DNA of 60,000 bases from Apostichopus japonicus (GCF_037975245.1 NC_092579.1:15512178-15572177), one strand, 5' to 3'. Shown: positions 20,323 through 33,231, counted from the first letter of the stretch. The notes: a model not told the origin generated them from the sequence alone. Numbers and translations are program-made.

Positions 20323-20897
20323 CGTGGTATACTTTAGTATTCAACATGGATCCCTCCATACTCTGTATATATCAGTATAATCAACACGAACATATTCAAG
20401 ATATTCACATTATCAACTTTCCAAAACTTTTGGTAGCTATATATGAAAGAAAGTATATAGTGTTCTTAACACAATGAAGCAACTATTCCCAACTACTGTG
20501 CCCATTATAGGCAGTCCTCGATCGTTTGTTTACCCGCTTGACTCCGCTCTACACAACACATGTAATGTAGCCTATTGTACTGTGTATAGTATACAACACA
20601 ATATAAAACACAGTGCATTTGTAATTGTATACATGTAGCCGATGTACATATGTACGAGGTGTTTGTGTACATTCGGAATTGCGATACTTTTAGTTTTATA
20701 AACATAAATTCAAAATGTATTCAGTCAATGAATCATGATAGGCGTAGTCGAAAATGCAGTGGCCATGAAGACGGCGAGCGAGTGTGTGTGTGCCAGGCTG
20801 CCAGCCAGTGAGTGTACACAAAAAAGGCATTTGTCGATATGTCTGTGTCCTTTGACTTGTTAACTAGTTGTATATAGCCTTATAACCTTCTTCTTCT

Positions 20898-23500
20898 TCA
20901 GCCGTTGTCGATCCACTGCTGGATGAAGGCCACAGCATGATATTTCCAACTCTCTCTCTCCCTTGCATGTGTGTACCAATTGGTTTCATTCCAGAATTTC
21001 TGTATTTCATCTCTACATCTCTTCCTTTGCCTGCCTCTGTTCCTTTTCCCGTCAAGCGGCGTCCATACAGTGGTTAGCGTGCTCCATCTTCCATCTCCCC
21101 TTCTAGTGACATGGCCGGCCCATGTCCATTTACGATGTTTGATTACTTCCATTATATCCTGTACCTTTGTCTGTTCCCTTATCCACTAATTGGTTTTGTG
21201 ATCTTTGTATGTTATGTTAAGCATACTCCTCTCCATGTTATGTTGTGCGGCTGCTAACTTTCTTTCCATTTTAATTGTTAATGTCCATGTTTCTGATGCA
21301 TATGTCATTGATGGGAGAATGCATTGGTCATACACTTTCCTTTTTAAGCATAACGGTAGATTGCCCTTCATGATGTGGCTGTATCTGCCAAATGCTTGCC
21401 ACCCTGCTTTGATCCTCCTCCTTATTTCATTATCTTGATTCCTTTCGGTGAGAGTGAACCTTTGTCCCAGGTAAATGTATTCAGATACATGTTCCAATTC
21501 TGTTCCATTAATGATGATTGGTTTGTGTTTAACTGATTGGTCTGCCATTACTTTGGTCTTCTTCATATTCATTTTCAGTCCTCTTTTCCTGCTTGCTATG
21601 TCCAAGTCCTGTAGCATGCTCTCCATTTCGTTAAAGTTGTTAGCTATGATGACTATATCATCAGCAAAACGGAGGTGGTTGAACTTCTCCCCATTCACAT
21701 TGATACCATTATCTTCCCAATTGATGTCTTTGAAGATGTGTTCTAAGCATGCAGTAAAGAGCTTTGGAGGTATGGTATCTCCCTGCCTCACTCCTTTCCT
21801 TATTGGTATTTTGTTGCTTTCTTTGTGTAACTTAACAGTAGTTGTGCTGCCAGTATAAATGTCTTTGATTACTTTGATGTAGTTAGGCTTGATGTCTTGC
21901 TCTTTCAGTGCCTCGAGAACTGCCCAGGTTTCAACGGAATCGAAAGCTTTCTCATAGTCTACGAAAGCGACACATACAGGTATATTGAACTCCTGACATT
22001 TTTCCTTCAGTTGGTTGAGGGTGTGAATGTAATCTATTGTTGAGAAATTTCTTCTGAATCCCGCCTGCTCCCTTGGTTGGTTGTCGTCTAGAAGTCTTTC
22101 CAATCTGTTTGTCAGAATCTTTGTAAAAAGCTTGTATATATTGGATAGAAGGCTAATGGGCCGATAGTTCTTCAAGTCCCTTTTGTCTCCTTTTTTTGTG
22201 CAATATTATCATGTTGGCATCTTTCCACTTTTGAGGCACCTTCCCTTGGTGAAGACAAGCTGTGAAGAGCTTTGCCAGTTCCTTACCAACTGCATCCCCT
22301 GCTTCTTTTAGTGTGTCCATCATTATGTTGTCCTGTCAAGGGGCCTTGTCCCGTTTCATTTGGCTTAAAGCATATTCTACTTCCCAGCATTCAACTTTGG
22401 GTACTTCCTCCTGAGAATCATCTATGTCTCCGGTTTGCTGATTGCTTTGGTATAGTTCTTCATAAAATTTCTCTATTCTCCGCAGAATATCATCCTGGTC
22501 TGTTATTTCCTGCCCATTTGAGTCCAGAAGTTTATTGATTTTCTTTTATCCCTGGCCAAGCTTCTTGTTGGTTTTCTTAATACTCCTGTTGTTTTCTTTT
22601 GTGTCATGTATCATTTTGGTGTTGTAGTTTCTGACATCCTCACGTATCTTCTTCCTGATAGTTTTGCAGGTTTCCCTGTACTCTATGTTGTCAGTACCTT
22701 GACTGTCCATCTTCATCTGTCTACGTTTTCCAATCAGTTTCCTTGTGCTGTCTGATAGTTTGCTAACTCTGTCTTTGGGTTTCCTGCCTGCTACATTGAG
22801 TGCAGTTTCTTGAATGATGTCTATTGTCTCTTGGTTCCATGTGTCTAGATCTTGCTCTCTCCACTCGTCGTTAAGTGTACCAAACTTGTTTGCTAGTTCC
22901 AGTTGGAATTCATGGTTTCTTTCTGTGAGTTTGTCTAGGTTAATGTTGCTATACTTTGGTCTAAGTAACTTCTGTCTCTCTAACTTAGTGTTGATTTGAA
23001 ACTTCCCAATTATCATTCTGTGGTCGCTGCCTATGTTGACTTTGTTGAGAACATTTACGTCCTTGACAATGTTTAGATCTGATGAAAGAATGAAATCAAT
23101 TTCATTCTTTGTCGCTCTGTCTGGACTTATCCAAGTCCACTTCCTGTTTGCTTTTTTCTTGAAAAATGTATTCAGGATTTTTAACTTGCTGCTGATGGCA
23201 AATTCGACTAGTCTGTCTCCCCTGTCATTGCGCTGTCCATGTCCAAAATTTCCAATCACTGATTCTTCCCCATCTTCCTTCTTTGCGACCTTTGCATTTA
23301 GATCTCCCATCATTATAGTAAAGTGTGTCTTGTTGTTTTGAAGCAGTTCATTGATTTCCTCATACAGTTTTATCTACCTCTTCATAATCATAACTGCTAG
23401 TGGGTGCATATACTTGAATGAATTTGAGACTGTATCTTTTATTTATCTTGATAGTGAGCTGTGCCAGTCGTTCATTGACTCCTTTATAACCTATACGTAC
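20898..23500 (-). pseudogene. Dead RTE-like non-LTR retrotransposon (endonuclease and reverse transcriptase)
   Basis: Minus strand, 5' truncated near 23500. The apurinic/apyrimidinic-type endonuclease (23500-22546) shows GDLNAKV, RNDRGDRLVEF, WTWISPD, NEIDFI and SDHRMI, as in proteins annotated 'craniofacial development protein 2-like'. The reverse transcriptase (22545-21186) shows [26 protein letters not shown] and FADDIVI. The C-terminal part (21152-20898) has RKWTWAGHVTRR and GRQRKR. Breaks seen: a frameshift near 23368; TAA after GQG near 22546; TGA after DKAP near 22335; a one-base shift in an A-run near 22192; and TAG near 21186. The copy cannot be active. Assignment to the RTE group is from motif recall. 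Confidence 0.9.
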
Positions 23501-23512
23501 GGAAACCTATTG

Positions 23513-23582
23513 GCTCGCTGAGAGCCAATCAGAATCGAGGAAATAATTTCAGTGTCAGTTCAGTTTGGGAAAAAATATTCGC
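23513..23582 (-). repeat. Right copy of 70-bp inverted repeat bracketing the LINE
   Basis: This is the reverse complement of 20251-20322. It begins GCTCGCTGAGAGCC right next to the 5' truncation of the LINE and ends AAATATTCGC. Confidence 0.8.
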
Positions 23583-24039
23583 GGGCTGGCTGGTAATATT
23601 CTTGAATTAGATTAAGTCACTGACAGCGGTGCTATAGAGTAATCGATCATGTGGAGGTTAATTCTAACTTAACAACATTAATAGCGCCTGCACATTCCAA
23701 TCGTATGATATTGTATTTGAAATTGCTCATTAATATTTCCCTTTCAAGATTGAAAAAAAAACCACTAGTATTGCTGAGCAATGCTTAACACTGAGGCTTT
23801 CTCAAATTTAATTATAGGCCTTTCGCACAATTGGATTCACATGATCTGGATTGTGAGAACTTGTGAACACTGATCTAATAATATATTAACTGCAGGGGGC
23901 TGGTGACTTGCAAGCAACGAGCAGTGCGGAGAACCATTTCTAACTGGCAGCTGGCTGGTTAAAGTTTTAGAGTTCATAACCTCTCTTGAGTTACGGTAAC
24001 CTTCGATATAAATATATACATATATATATATATATATGA
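23583..24039. other. Unique noncoding stretch
   Basis: I see no gene. The end (24009-24038) is a short TA microsatellite that forms the 3' tail of the neighbouring minus-strand SINE. Confidence 0.5.
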
Positions 24040-24165
24040 AAATCGTAATGAGTTGGAAAATTAAGAACAGTGCAAAAACTTTCAGCCTCCACCGGGATTC
24101 GAACCACGGGCCTCCCGCTCTGTACGCGGACACCCTAACCACAAGGCTATGGACGCTGATTGTAT
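24040..24165 (-). mobile_element. tRNA-derived SINE, copy 1
   Basis: On the minus strand the head reads TAGCCTTGTGGTTAGGGTGT (box A-like) and GTGGTTCGAATCCCGGTGG (box B-like). A short body follows (CTGAAAG ... CTTAATTTTCCAACTCATTACG) and then a TA tail at 24009-24038. It is tRNA-like but has no proper acceptor stem, so it is not a tRNA gene. Confidence 0.7.
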
Positions 24166-24410
24166 GTCCAGAGGTTCGAAACCGGTAAGGAAGGTCGTAA
24201 TTCCACTGTAGGCGTTTGTCACCTATATCGAACAATACTAGTTCTGTTTTTGGTGACATATTTTGCCTTACTCTAGAGATCAAACATGATGCTAACCAAC
24301 TCGAAAATCATTTGTGATTCCTAAAGCCGGATCTCGGAAGAGATACTTTGAACAGACTTTATGTTAATGCAATGGAGGTAAACGACAAAGGCAAATGAAT
24401 ATATATAAAT

Positions 24411-24516
24411 GAAAATCGTAATGAGTTGGAAAATCAAGAACAGTGAAGAAACTTTCAGTCTCCACCGGGATTCGAACCACGGGCCTCCCGCTCTGTACGC
24501 GGACACCCTAACCATA
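24411..24516 (-). mobile_element. tRNA-derived SINE, copy 2 (head truncated by TA repeat)
   Basis: It has the same body and box B region as 24040-24165, with a few substitutions. The box A end is cut at CTAACC by a long TA microsatellite that starts at about 24515. Two copies within 400 bp show that the family is multi-copy. Confidence 0.7.
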
Positions 24517-24520
24517 TATA

Positions 24521-24609
<89 letters not shown>

Positions 24610-24682
24610 ATATATATATAGATATAGATATATAGATATATATATATATATGTGTGCGTGTGTGCGTGTGTGTGTGTGTGTA
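24515..24682. repeat. TA/TG microsatellite
   Basis: A mostly (TA)n tract with GATATA interruptions, ending in a (TG)n run at about 24650-24682. The apparent Tyr/Ile reading frames in it are artefacts of the repeat. Confidence 0.95.
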
Positions 24683-24689
24683 TATTTGT

Positions 24690-25744
24690 TGTTTTCTTGG
24701 TCAAATTCGTCTTGCCTTATTATCGATTACGAGGTTCGCCTCATGGAATATTCGGTTAATTATTGTTAGAGCTAAATTTGTGCACCCATGTGTGAAAACA
24801 ATAGTGTGCTTTTACAACACTTGAATACTTTTTACAGCAATTCAATTCTTAGAAGTAGATATGAAAACAATTATTTACACGCAACTGTTTGCACTTACAA
24901 CGTAAGCAATGAACCATTCAATGAAGTCAACTAGAATATACGGAGCTGCATTAGTCTGTGCCATCGGAAAAAAATTAACCAAATCTTGACACAGTGACAT
25001 TGGCATACTAAAGTCTTTTATTACGACATGGATGCACTTTTTCGTCCAACTGTCGCCAAGCCTTAAATGTATTCCCTCTACTCTGGTGCCGTATGCGGTA
25101 GGCCACAGTCACAGTAGCATCGAACAAGATAGACAGTGCCAAAATTATCACCCTTTTAGTGGTATAACCCAAAGCATCATGATGTTTGGCCCCTCCTCGT
25201 TCTTCGTCTTTTTGGTACGTTTCGCACGCAAAGTTTGCGAATATACAGTAGATTTGTATTGTCTAGAAGATTAAGGGGTCCATTGACTTTTAGGCCCCTG
25301 GGCACTGTATTACTGTTGGATACTTTGGCACTGTAGCATTAGGGGAGCGTAAGAATATTCGTAGAGCAGCGTCGGCGGCTGAGAGTCTATACCTTGTCCG
25401 TCATCGGACCATATAGCCAGATTACACGTTCTTCTATAGAGGTGCATTTTTTTAAGGAAAAGTCGCCCAGGAAAGAACCTGTGCACGAAACCCAAACTAC
25501 CAAACGACTGATCCGCTCTCAACCCCAGCCTCCTTGCATCGGGACTGTGACTGTGTGATCATCGTCAAGTGTGCATCATCATCATAGAGGTGCTTTATAG
25601 CAAGCCGCTCAGTGGTTACAAATGTATAGTGGTGACTGAATTAGGTAAAGACCAAAGAGTGTTACCTCTATAAAGAATATGTGGTTTGAAGCGATAACGA
25701 AAGTACAGCATGCTGGAAATATTTGAGGAATTTATTTTACCCAT
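24690..25744. other. Unique noncoding stretch before segment B
   Basis: I see no convincing exon, repeat family or RNA gene. Short ORFs have no recognisable motif. Confidence 0.5.
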
Positions 25745-26486
25745 AGAAACAAAGAGTACCTCGTATAGTGACGAAAATCGGGACCTTTGACTAAACAATA
25801 AATTGAATTTACAACAGAAACGAACTAAAAGTGTGAGCATAATTGTTTTGACTAGGAAAATTTCACAGAAAAGGTACAGAGCAGGTTAAGAGCCATTGAA
25901 AATGTTGAGATTTTGAAATGACTTGACGAGACATTAGGTTAGCGATTTTACAACAACAACAACAAAAAAACAAAAAAACAATTGGCTATGCAACCACCAT
26001 TCGGTAAGGAATTATCATTCTTCATTTTGTTGTGCATTGAAAGCTGTTTCTTAATCAGATTTCATCAATTCAGAGTAAATTGATGAATTGTCCACTCAAC
26101 GTAACTAATGAACTGGTAAAGCCTTCTTTTGTTTCTTTGAAAGTCCATCATTGAGATCATCTGAACCACTTTCTGCAAAATGTCTTCTAGGTGAGAAAAA
26201 TGGACAACAAGCCCTTTTTTTCATAGAAAAGTATTAATTTGAAATTACGTGAAATATCTGAATAGTTATAAAATTGTGAAATATTAAAACTTTCTAATTT
26301 AAACATGTCATCAATTCGACAATGTCTGCTTTTGATGAATGACGAACCGTGTATCAACATTTTTCAGAAAAAAATAATCATGATAATAATTTGAACATTT
26401 CCGTGGCACCATAACGTCTCCATACAAGGACTAGGCAAGTTCATACGTTGTACCTGATAGAGTTAGCTTTCAGCCATTAGACTATA

Positions 26487-27253
26487 TACGGAAGCGTAGA
26501 AGAGACATTGCATTGACCAGTTACCAACTTGACAAAACGACAATTATCTGCAAATTGACGAGTGTACGAGATGGTAACGTGACAAAATTCAGAAAATTGC
26601 CGTTTTGACGAGAAAACGGATCTCGTCAATGCATCAATTTTCGAGATGGTAGTAAGTGTGCAACTCGTCAATTTGCAGAAAATTGTTGCATTGACGAGAT
26701 CCGTTATCTCGTCAAAACGTCAATTTTCTGAATTTTGTCGTCTTGTCGAGATGGTAGTAAGTGTGCAACTCGTCAATTTGCAGAAAACTGTTGCATTGAC
26801 GAGATCCGTTATCTCGTCAAAACGTCAATTTTCTGAATTTTGTCGCCTTGTCGAGATGGTAGTAAGTGTGCAACTCGTCAATTTGCAGAAAATTGTTGCA
26901 TTGACGAGATCCGTTATCTCGTCAAAACGTCAATTTTCTGAATTTTGTCGCTTTGTCGAGATGGTAGTAAGTGTGCAACTCGTCAATTTGCAGAAAATTG
27001 TTGCATTGACGAGATCCGTTATCTCGTCAAAACGTCAATTTTCTGAATTTTGTCGCTTTGTCGAGATGGTAGTAAGTGTGCAACTCGTCAATTTGCAGAA
27101 AATTGTTGCATTGACGAGATCCGTTATCTCGTCAAAACGTCAATTTTCTGAATTTTGTCACGTTACCATCTCGTCAACTCGTCAATTTGCAGATAATTGT
27201 CGTTTTGTCAAGTTGGTAACTCGTCAATGCAATGTCCCTTCTACGCTTCCGTA
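26487..27253. mobile_element. 767-bp element of hairpin-forming 105-bp tandem repeats
   Basis: The ends are perfect inverted repeats (TACGGAAGCGTAGAAG and its complement, continuing into ACATTGCATTGAC). They are flanked by ACTAT (26481-26485 and 27254-27258, with one unassigned base on the left). Segment A near 1010 is uninterrupted (GACTATGATTTCGC). The interior has five 105-bp units starting at 26646, 26751, 26856, 26961 and 27066. Each is built from repeated CTCGTCAA/TTGACGAG motifs that form hairpins such as TTGACGAGAT-CCGTT-ATCTCGTCAA. Because 105 is a multiple of three, a 202-aa frame is open (26646-27254), but I regard it as an artefact. Confidence 0.85.
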
Positions 27254-28851
27254 ACTATGTACATGATTTCGCACGAAACGTACAAGTTGATTACAGACAG
27301 CTGCCTAGAAAGACAAGCAGAAGATCAAATCATCGATATCTGGGATATCGGGCTCAATAATCCACCTGATATAACCAACATTCCGGCAGCACAATAAATT
27401 GGTATGTAGTTTCAACAAAACACATTTATCAAAGTAAATTATATTATAGTCATGCTACATGCATAATTAGATAACAGTCTTTGTAGTAAACTTCAGATGT
27501 AGCTTTACAGTACGGCTGACTGCGTTAAATAACCATCTAATGTTACTTATTTCGTATTTTAGTGTTTTTTTGTTGTTGTTTTTTCGCTTCTGTTCAACAA
27601 GTTTTTGGTTTAACTTTTTTAGTAGTCTCCTCAGTCAATCAATCGATTATCCCTGTCTAGGTTTCTTACCCACAACTAATCCTCCATTGACTTACGCCAA
27701 CCAATTCGTCACTTTCCGAGGCAGCTAGAACATATAACCGAAACCATCAGTAGTTTATTTCATCCTCTGCGACATCCACACATACTGAAAAGGGACCTTT
27801 AGTTGGTCCATTTTGGATTATTTTCCGACAATGCTAAACTTTCAGGATGACGTAAGCTACTCCACATGTGGTTTTCTTACATGTCTGTTCAGATATTTAC
27901 TCTTTTGTACCAACAACGCCATTTTGAGACGAAATTTGTGCCTTTATGGCACGCGGTTTTACGCAAATCTACGTTCAATATATACGATCCTATAGGAAAG
28001 CTCGCGACTATTCATTTGATTGTTGAGGCAACGTAGGTGTTTTAAAGCAATAACACAATAACACTGCTGGTCAGTAATGGGCAGATGGACTACTGATGGG
28101 GAAAGGGTCACAGTGGAGGGAGCGGGAAGTCACGTGTTTAGGGTTGGGCAAGGAAATAAGGTTTCAGAGAGTTCAGAAGGGACCGCAGTGTTGTACGGTT
28201 TGAAGAGGGATTTTATGTTATACGGGTTTGGGATAATTTGATCCTTAGTACAGACATGAACTTTGTAGCGCTCGTCTGATGTCGTACTTCACAGTCTTCA
28301 CTGGTATTATTTAATACATATATTTTTTTTGTTCACCCAAGTGTACACTACTGATTAAAGGGGGAAAAACATTTAACAATGGAATTTCTACATAGGGGCC
28401 TGGATGGATTTCCAGGTCATGTTTTTCTTCTACAGTGAACAAAAGGGTTGAACTTTTGACAACGCGGTGTGTGATAAAAAAAAATGACTGGATTGAGATA
28501 ATACATGGCTGACTAAATACGTCATAGTGTAACTAGCCAATGAAATCAACGGACTCGGTCTCAATTCCGAGTCAAATCCAACCCAATTTCGACAACAAGT
28601 CCGAGCCCAGACAGGCAAGTGGGTATGATACATGTATGAAATCCTTGCTTCAATGTTTGTGCAGTACAGGCAATTAAGCGATTTATGATGGATTTTAACT
28701 TCCCAACCTAGCTAAGGTCATGGAAATTAATTATCATGCTATCCAAGTCATAGACGTTGAAATCATATACCACCTTAAATTATCTACAGTTTACTTCTCG
28801 TAGTAATCAGTGACACTTTAATTACTTTTCGCCTTCATTTCTTTTCTTTAG

Positions 28852-29276
28852 AACGATTTCCTGAAACCATGGGTAACACAACCACTCACATGGCTAATGC
28901 ATATACTGAAACCGTACTGGTCAAAGTGGATGCTAAACGATTTCATGTTACGAACTTCAACACCAGTGCGGATCTCGGGGTTAATGGTAAATTCCAGGCT
29001 GGTGGTTCTCTCAGTATGGACATGGTTTTGAACAAGTTTATAGAAGCTGGATTTGCTAAAATTCCTCGTGGAGAGTTCGCTCCATTTTCCCCGATTGCCA
29101 AACGTGTCTTCGTCACAGTCTGGAGTCCTTCTAACGGCTACATATGGAACAACCTTCCGCAAATATACTGCATCAGTTTCATCGTCAAAGAGGCTGCAAG
29201 TGGTGAAGCCAGTGTAGTCAAGTCCAAATACGGAACCATTTGGATGACCGAAGCTGGAGATTACCTGAAGCCATAG
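28852..29276 (+). CDS. Unrecognised small protein, copy 2 (coding exon; CDS from 28869)
   Basis: The coding exon follows a 3' splice acceptor (TAG 28849-28851). ATG 28869 stands in the same ACCATGG context as copy 1, and the frame ends with TAG at 29274-29276 (135 aa). The start MGNTTTH again has Gly2 and Thr6, so myristoylation is possible. No signal peptide or membrane segment is seen. The last third of the protein is identical to copy 1 apart from one residue near the end (GDYLKP against GAYLKP). The N-terminal half and the segment around IWNNLPQIYC differ strongly. Codon comparison gives about 25 amino-acid-changing and three silent differences. The noncoding flanks are more alike than the coding part. 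The family is not recognised. Confidence 0.75.
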
Positions 29277-29477
29277 GAAGTAACTTTACTACAATGTCGC
29301 AGATTATATTCAACAATATAGTAGGAGTTATTTTTTTTTAAATTATGGTTTAAGGGAAATTTGATATTGATGCCTGAGCACATTTTCTAGACAGGTTTAG
29401 AAATGCTGCAGTAACGAATACGCTACTGACTTAAATGGGACCAAAATGAAGACTAGAAACTTGCGGTTACGAAACTG

Positions 29478-29706
29478 GAACCTCACTGTCTCAGTGGTTA
29501 ACGCCGGTGCCTTCCAATCATAAGGTCGCAAGTTCGAGCCACTCCAAGATATATGTCGTCCAGTTACAGAGTTGTTGACAATTCATAGTCATGGACGTTA
29601 AATATGAATCTAAGAGACTGACTACGGTCAGCTTGCGGCTTGATAAGCCAATGAGGCTTCTTCGCGAGTTCCTGCTTGCAGGAGGATCTAAAATACATAC
29701 ATGCAT
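29478..29706 (+). mobile_element. tRNA-derived SINE (copy in segment B)
   Basis: This is the duplicate of the SINE at 6052-6275, with the same box A-like and box B-like motifs and the same CATA-rich tail. It is present at the same site in both segments and so is older than the duplication. Confidence 0.7.
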
Positions 29707-30498
29707 ACATACTGCCCATGTATAGTGTTTGAGTGGCAAAGATTAGACAGACGATGCATATGTGCCCATGTTGTAAACTATATTGATTGAAATGTTGTAA
29801 TAGAGATCTATATCATGTATTATTTGTTCTCTGTATTGATATTTGTTAGGTTTACTGAAGCTGTTCTACACCATGAGTGTAAGCTTGACAAAGGAAGAGT
29901 CCGAGGAAAAAAAGGAAGCATGGTCATGGAGTGTCCGTGGTAGTCCTTAGAGTAATTGTTGTATCATAAGTATTTATGATCAGGATGAAAGTGTACACAA
30001 AGACTGTATGCAGCCCATTATCTTCGAATTGAACATCCAAACACCTCGTTCCACATAAGTAGTAGGTCATTAAGTCCAGACTCGTCCTTTGTCCAGCTTT
30101 CATTCAAGATGCGGGGTCGTTGAAGCCACCGCTCTCACATTTTCGTCATTTATAAAAATTTGCATTGATTTGTGACTAAGTGTATCATTGACATCGTGTC
30201 AACACTTTAGACCGCAAGAGGAGAGAGTGGGGGGGGGGGGGGAGATAAGGTTATGTATATAAAGAATTAGGGAAAATTCTTAATCTACCGACAGGACTAT
30301 AAATTCACAGAATTCGAGGAAGAAGGAGTTTCACCTTCCAACACCTCCTCAGTTCATACAGGCCCAACAATAAGTCCATTAATGATACACCTATAGTCTG
30401 AAAGATGCAACCAAGGAAATTACAAGTAGTCTGCATATTACAATTTTGAAAAGGAAATACTATATGAAAGAACCGTCTCTGATAGGGCTATTTACATC

Positions 30499-30543
<45 letters not shown>

Positions 30544-32176
30544 GATATCAAATCGTGTTATATTTTGTAGATTGGACATGATTTGTCAATGGATCAGCAT
30601 TACGTAATATACAAATGTAGTCAACACCACACTGAATAAATCTGGACATATCACTGCACAGTACGAAAATGTCATCCTACGTGTTATCACTTACTTCGAT
30701 ACGTTACCAAAGCCTGTCCAACGCTGTCTATGCACTATACATTTAAGTAGATCTTGGTCATTATACGATTTTGGATAAATTGATGTATTCATGATGAAAA
30801 TCAAATCAACCCAATTATAGTACGTTGTGCATTGAAGACCAAGTGCAAAATATCTAAATGGCAACAATTGCAGGAGTTATTTTTTTTTAAAACTTCTAGC
30901 ATACCTATAAGTATCATATAACATGTAGAACATAACAAGGTTGTGTTAAAATAATTACGCAAATAATTGGAAAAGTATATGGAATCAATTGGACGATGAG
31001 CAGTTTAGTTGACACCACAGTTACCCCAACACCATATAGTATATAATAAGCTACTCTACACACACTTGTGTGTTTGACTGAATTAAATATCTCAATTTTG
31101 TAATGATTTTGTGGCTATATGTATCGTAAATATTGGAAGAAGGTATGGCATATGATCTTGACATTAAGATATTGGGTAATTCACATATTCAGATTAAGGA
31201 TCTTAATATTCGCAAAAATAATCTGATCTGAAGATATTCGGAAACAAGATATCTATAAATATCTGTGACTATCAAACAGATAATCTAAATATCTCAATAT
31301 TCTATACTTAAAATCTCTGTAACATGATAATTCAACCTTTATACTGTCTTACAATGTGTTTTATCAAAGGGTCCTGCTGGTAATATGGATCAAAATTCAT
31401 CAGTTCATAACGGGTTAGTCTCACTGTTCAGTGTGGATGGATGCGGGGAGTAGTTATAGACCTGTCAATATATAAAAGCTTAGCCCCGGGTGATTGAAAT
31501 CTGCGATACTATAAGCAGGCGCGTATCCAGGATTTTCTAAACTACTATCTAAGCGGAGCGCCACCATCGGTTGGCGCGGAGCGTACAAGAAAATTTCTGG
31601 TTTTGATACCCCCCAGATCACCGGAAATGACACTTCTCGGGCTTGAAAATGACCAACCAAATGTACACTTTTGCCTGAGAACCAAGTATTTCTCAATTTT
31701 TTTTCCATCCATAATCTTTTTGAAGATTGTCACCAGTCACACATCATGTTCGACCTCGTTGCATGTCCTATGGATCATTGCTTTTGTAGGCGATTCTACG
31801 TCACGGCCCACAATATCCGAAAGCCCCACTTTTCAAGGTTTTAAGCCCATTATTTGTTGAGAATTTGACAATTCACATTTCTCGTGAATAAAAATCACTT
31901 CAAAACATACCCATAATGTTGCACAAAATTCAATCTATGGACAACCAATAGGGAAAAACCTCCTTCAACCCCTAATAGACAGGTACAAATTGCACGAGTA
32001 GAGGAAAGTATGATGAAGAATGTTGGTGAGGAAATTTTCGAAAATTCAGACACAGTTAATTTATTGGTGTAGAAATATTAAAACCTCTTATTATGGCTAT
32101 TATAAAACTTGGTTGAAGTAAATGAAAAATACCAGATATTTCCGATATCAGGTATATCGAAACCGAACACCACACA

Positions 32177-32613
32177 CATAGGCGTACGTCCCGTAGGAGG
32201 CGGGGCTGCAGCCCCACCCCCCGCCCCGCAACCAATTTTTTCCCCATTTTTTTCGGGCACCTACTGAGAGAAAAATAAATAGCAATGAATAGCTTAAAAA
32301 TTATCTCCTTGGTAATTAAAATAAAGTTCTAAGATTGGCCGACATTACTACTGTAAAAGAGAGTTTGACATAAATGGATCGGTATGCTTTTTCTCCATCT
32401 ACATAAGACATTTGGTTGTTTACATTAGCATCCGGCGGTATACTGTGCTACTTTCACGGACCGTGCGGTACACGATGCCATGCAATGTAATGACCGATGC
32501 TTGCTTACATGATATTGGCGTCGATATGTTGAACGCGCTTGGCGCGAGAAAAATTTTGGCTTTTTTTTCGGGCAAGTCGTTACAGCCCCAAATCCAATTG
32601 GGCTACGCCTTCG
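32177..32613. mobile_element. Nested 437-bp hAT-like element
   Basis: The ends CATAGGCGTACG and (reverse complement) CGAAGGCGTAGC are imperfect inverted copies. The flanks are ACCACACA (32169-32176) and ACTACACA (32614-32621), matching at 7 of 8 positions. It lies inside the 1.93-kb element, so it inserted into that element. No transposase was seen. Confidence 0.6.
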
Positions 32614-33231
32614 ACTACACACATAGACAGTTTTTGAGGCTGTTCATCGTGGAACAGGCATTTCAATGCTCACTGATATGATGTTATATCTGCTCTTTGC
32701 TTTACAAATTCGAACAGGCGTGTAGCGAGTTGCCAAGGGAGGGGCGAAGCCTGTATGCAAACTATCTAAGCGAAGCGCCACCATGAGTTGGCGTGAAGCG
32801 TACAAGAAACATTTTGGCCGAAAATGCCTCCCAGATCGCTGGAAATGACACTTCCCAGGCCTTGTAAGTTGCACCTAAGCATTGTCTATTTTGAAATTAC
32901 TAGCGATGTCATAAAGAAAATTTGCTCGTGGGGGGGGGGGGTCGCCCCTTCCCGAAATGCGTCATGTTCCCGACGACCCCGTCGAGTTCAAGATCAGCCA
33001 CAGTTGGTTCCATATAGCACAATTGTACAATTGTTTAAGGCGTCCATACACACACACGCGTTATGATAGACCATATATAGTATTTATATAGATATATCAG
33101 TGAGAGAGGGGAAAAAACGTCAAAAATGGAGTTGTTGGTGTAAGGGGTAAGGTGAGGCGCACACCCCCTCCGTAATCCTTGATCTGTCACTGGCTACCCT
33201 GTGTATATAATAGGGATCAGCGCTTTAACTA

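Noticed and set aside
24040-24165. Possible tRNA gene (box A and box B present)
   Set aside because: No cloverleaf with a proper acceptor stem. The body, TA tail and second nearby copy show a tRNA-derived SINE.
24321-24769. Tyr/Ile-rich open frames
   Set aside because: They are translations of a TA microsatellite. The same applies to 46603-46950.
26646-27254. 202-aa open frame with 35-residue repeats
   Set aside because: It is the product of a 105-bp tandem repeat whose length is a multiple of three, inside a mobile element with hairpin repeats. There are no gene signals.
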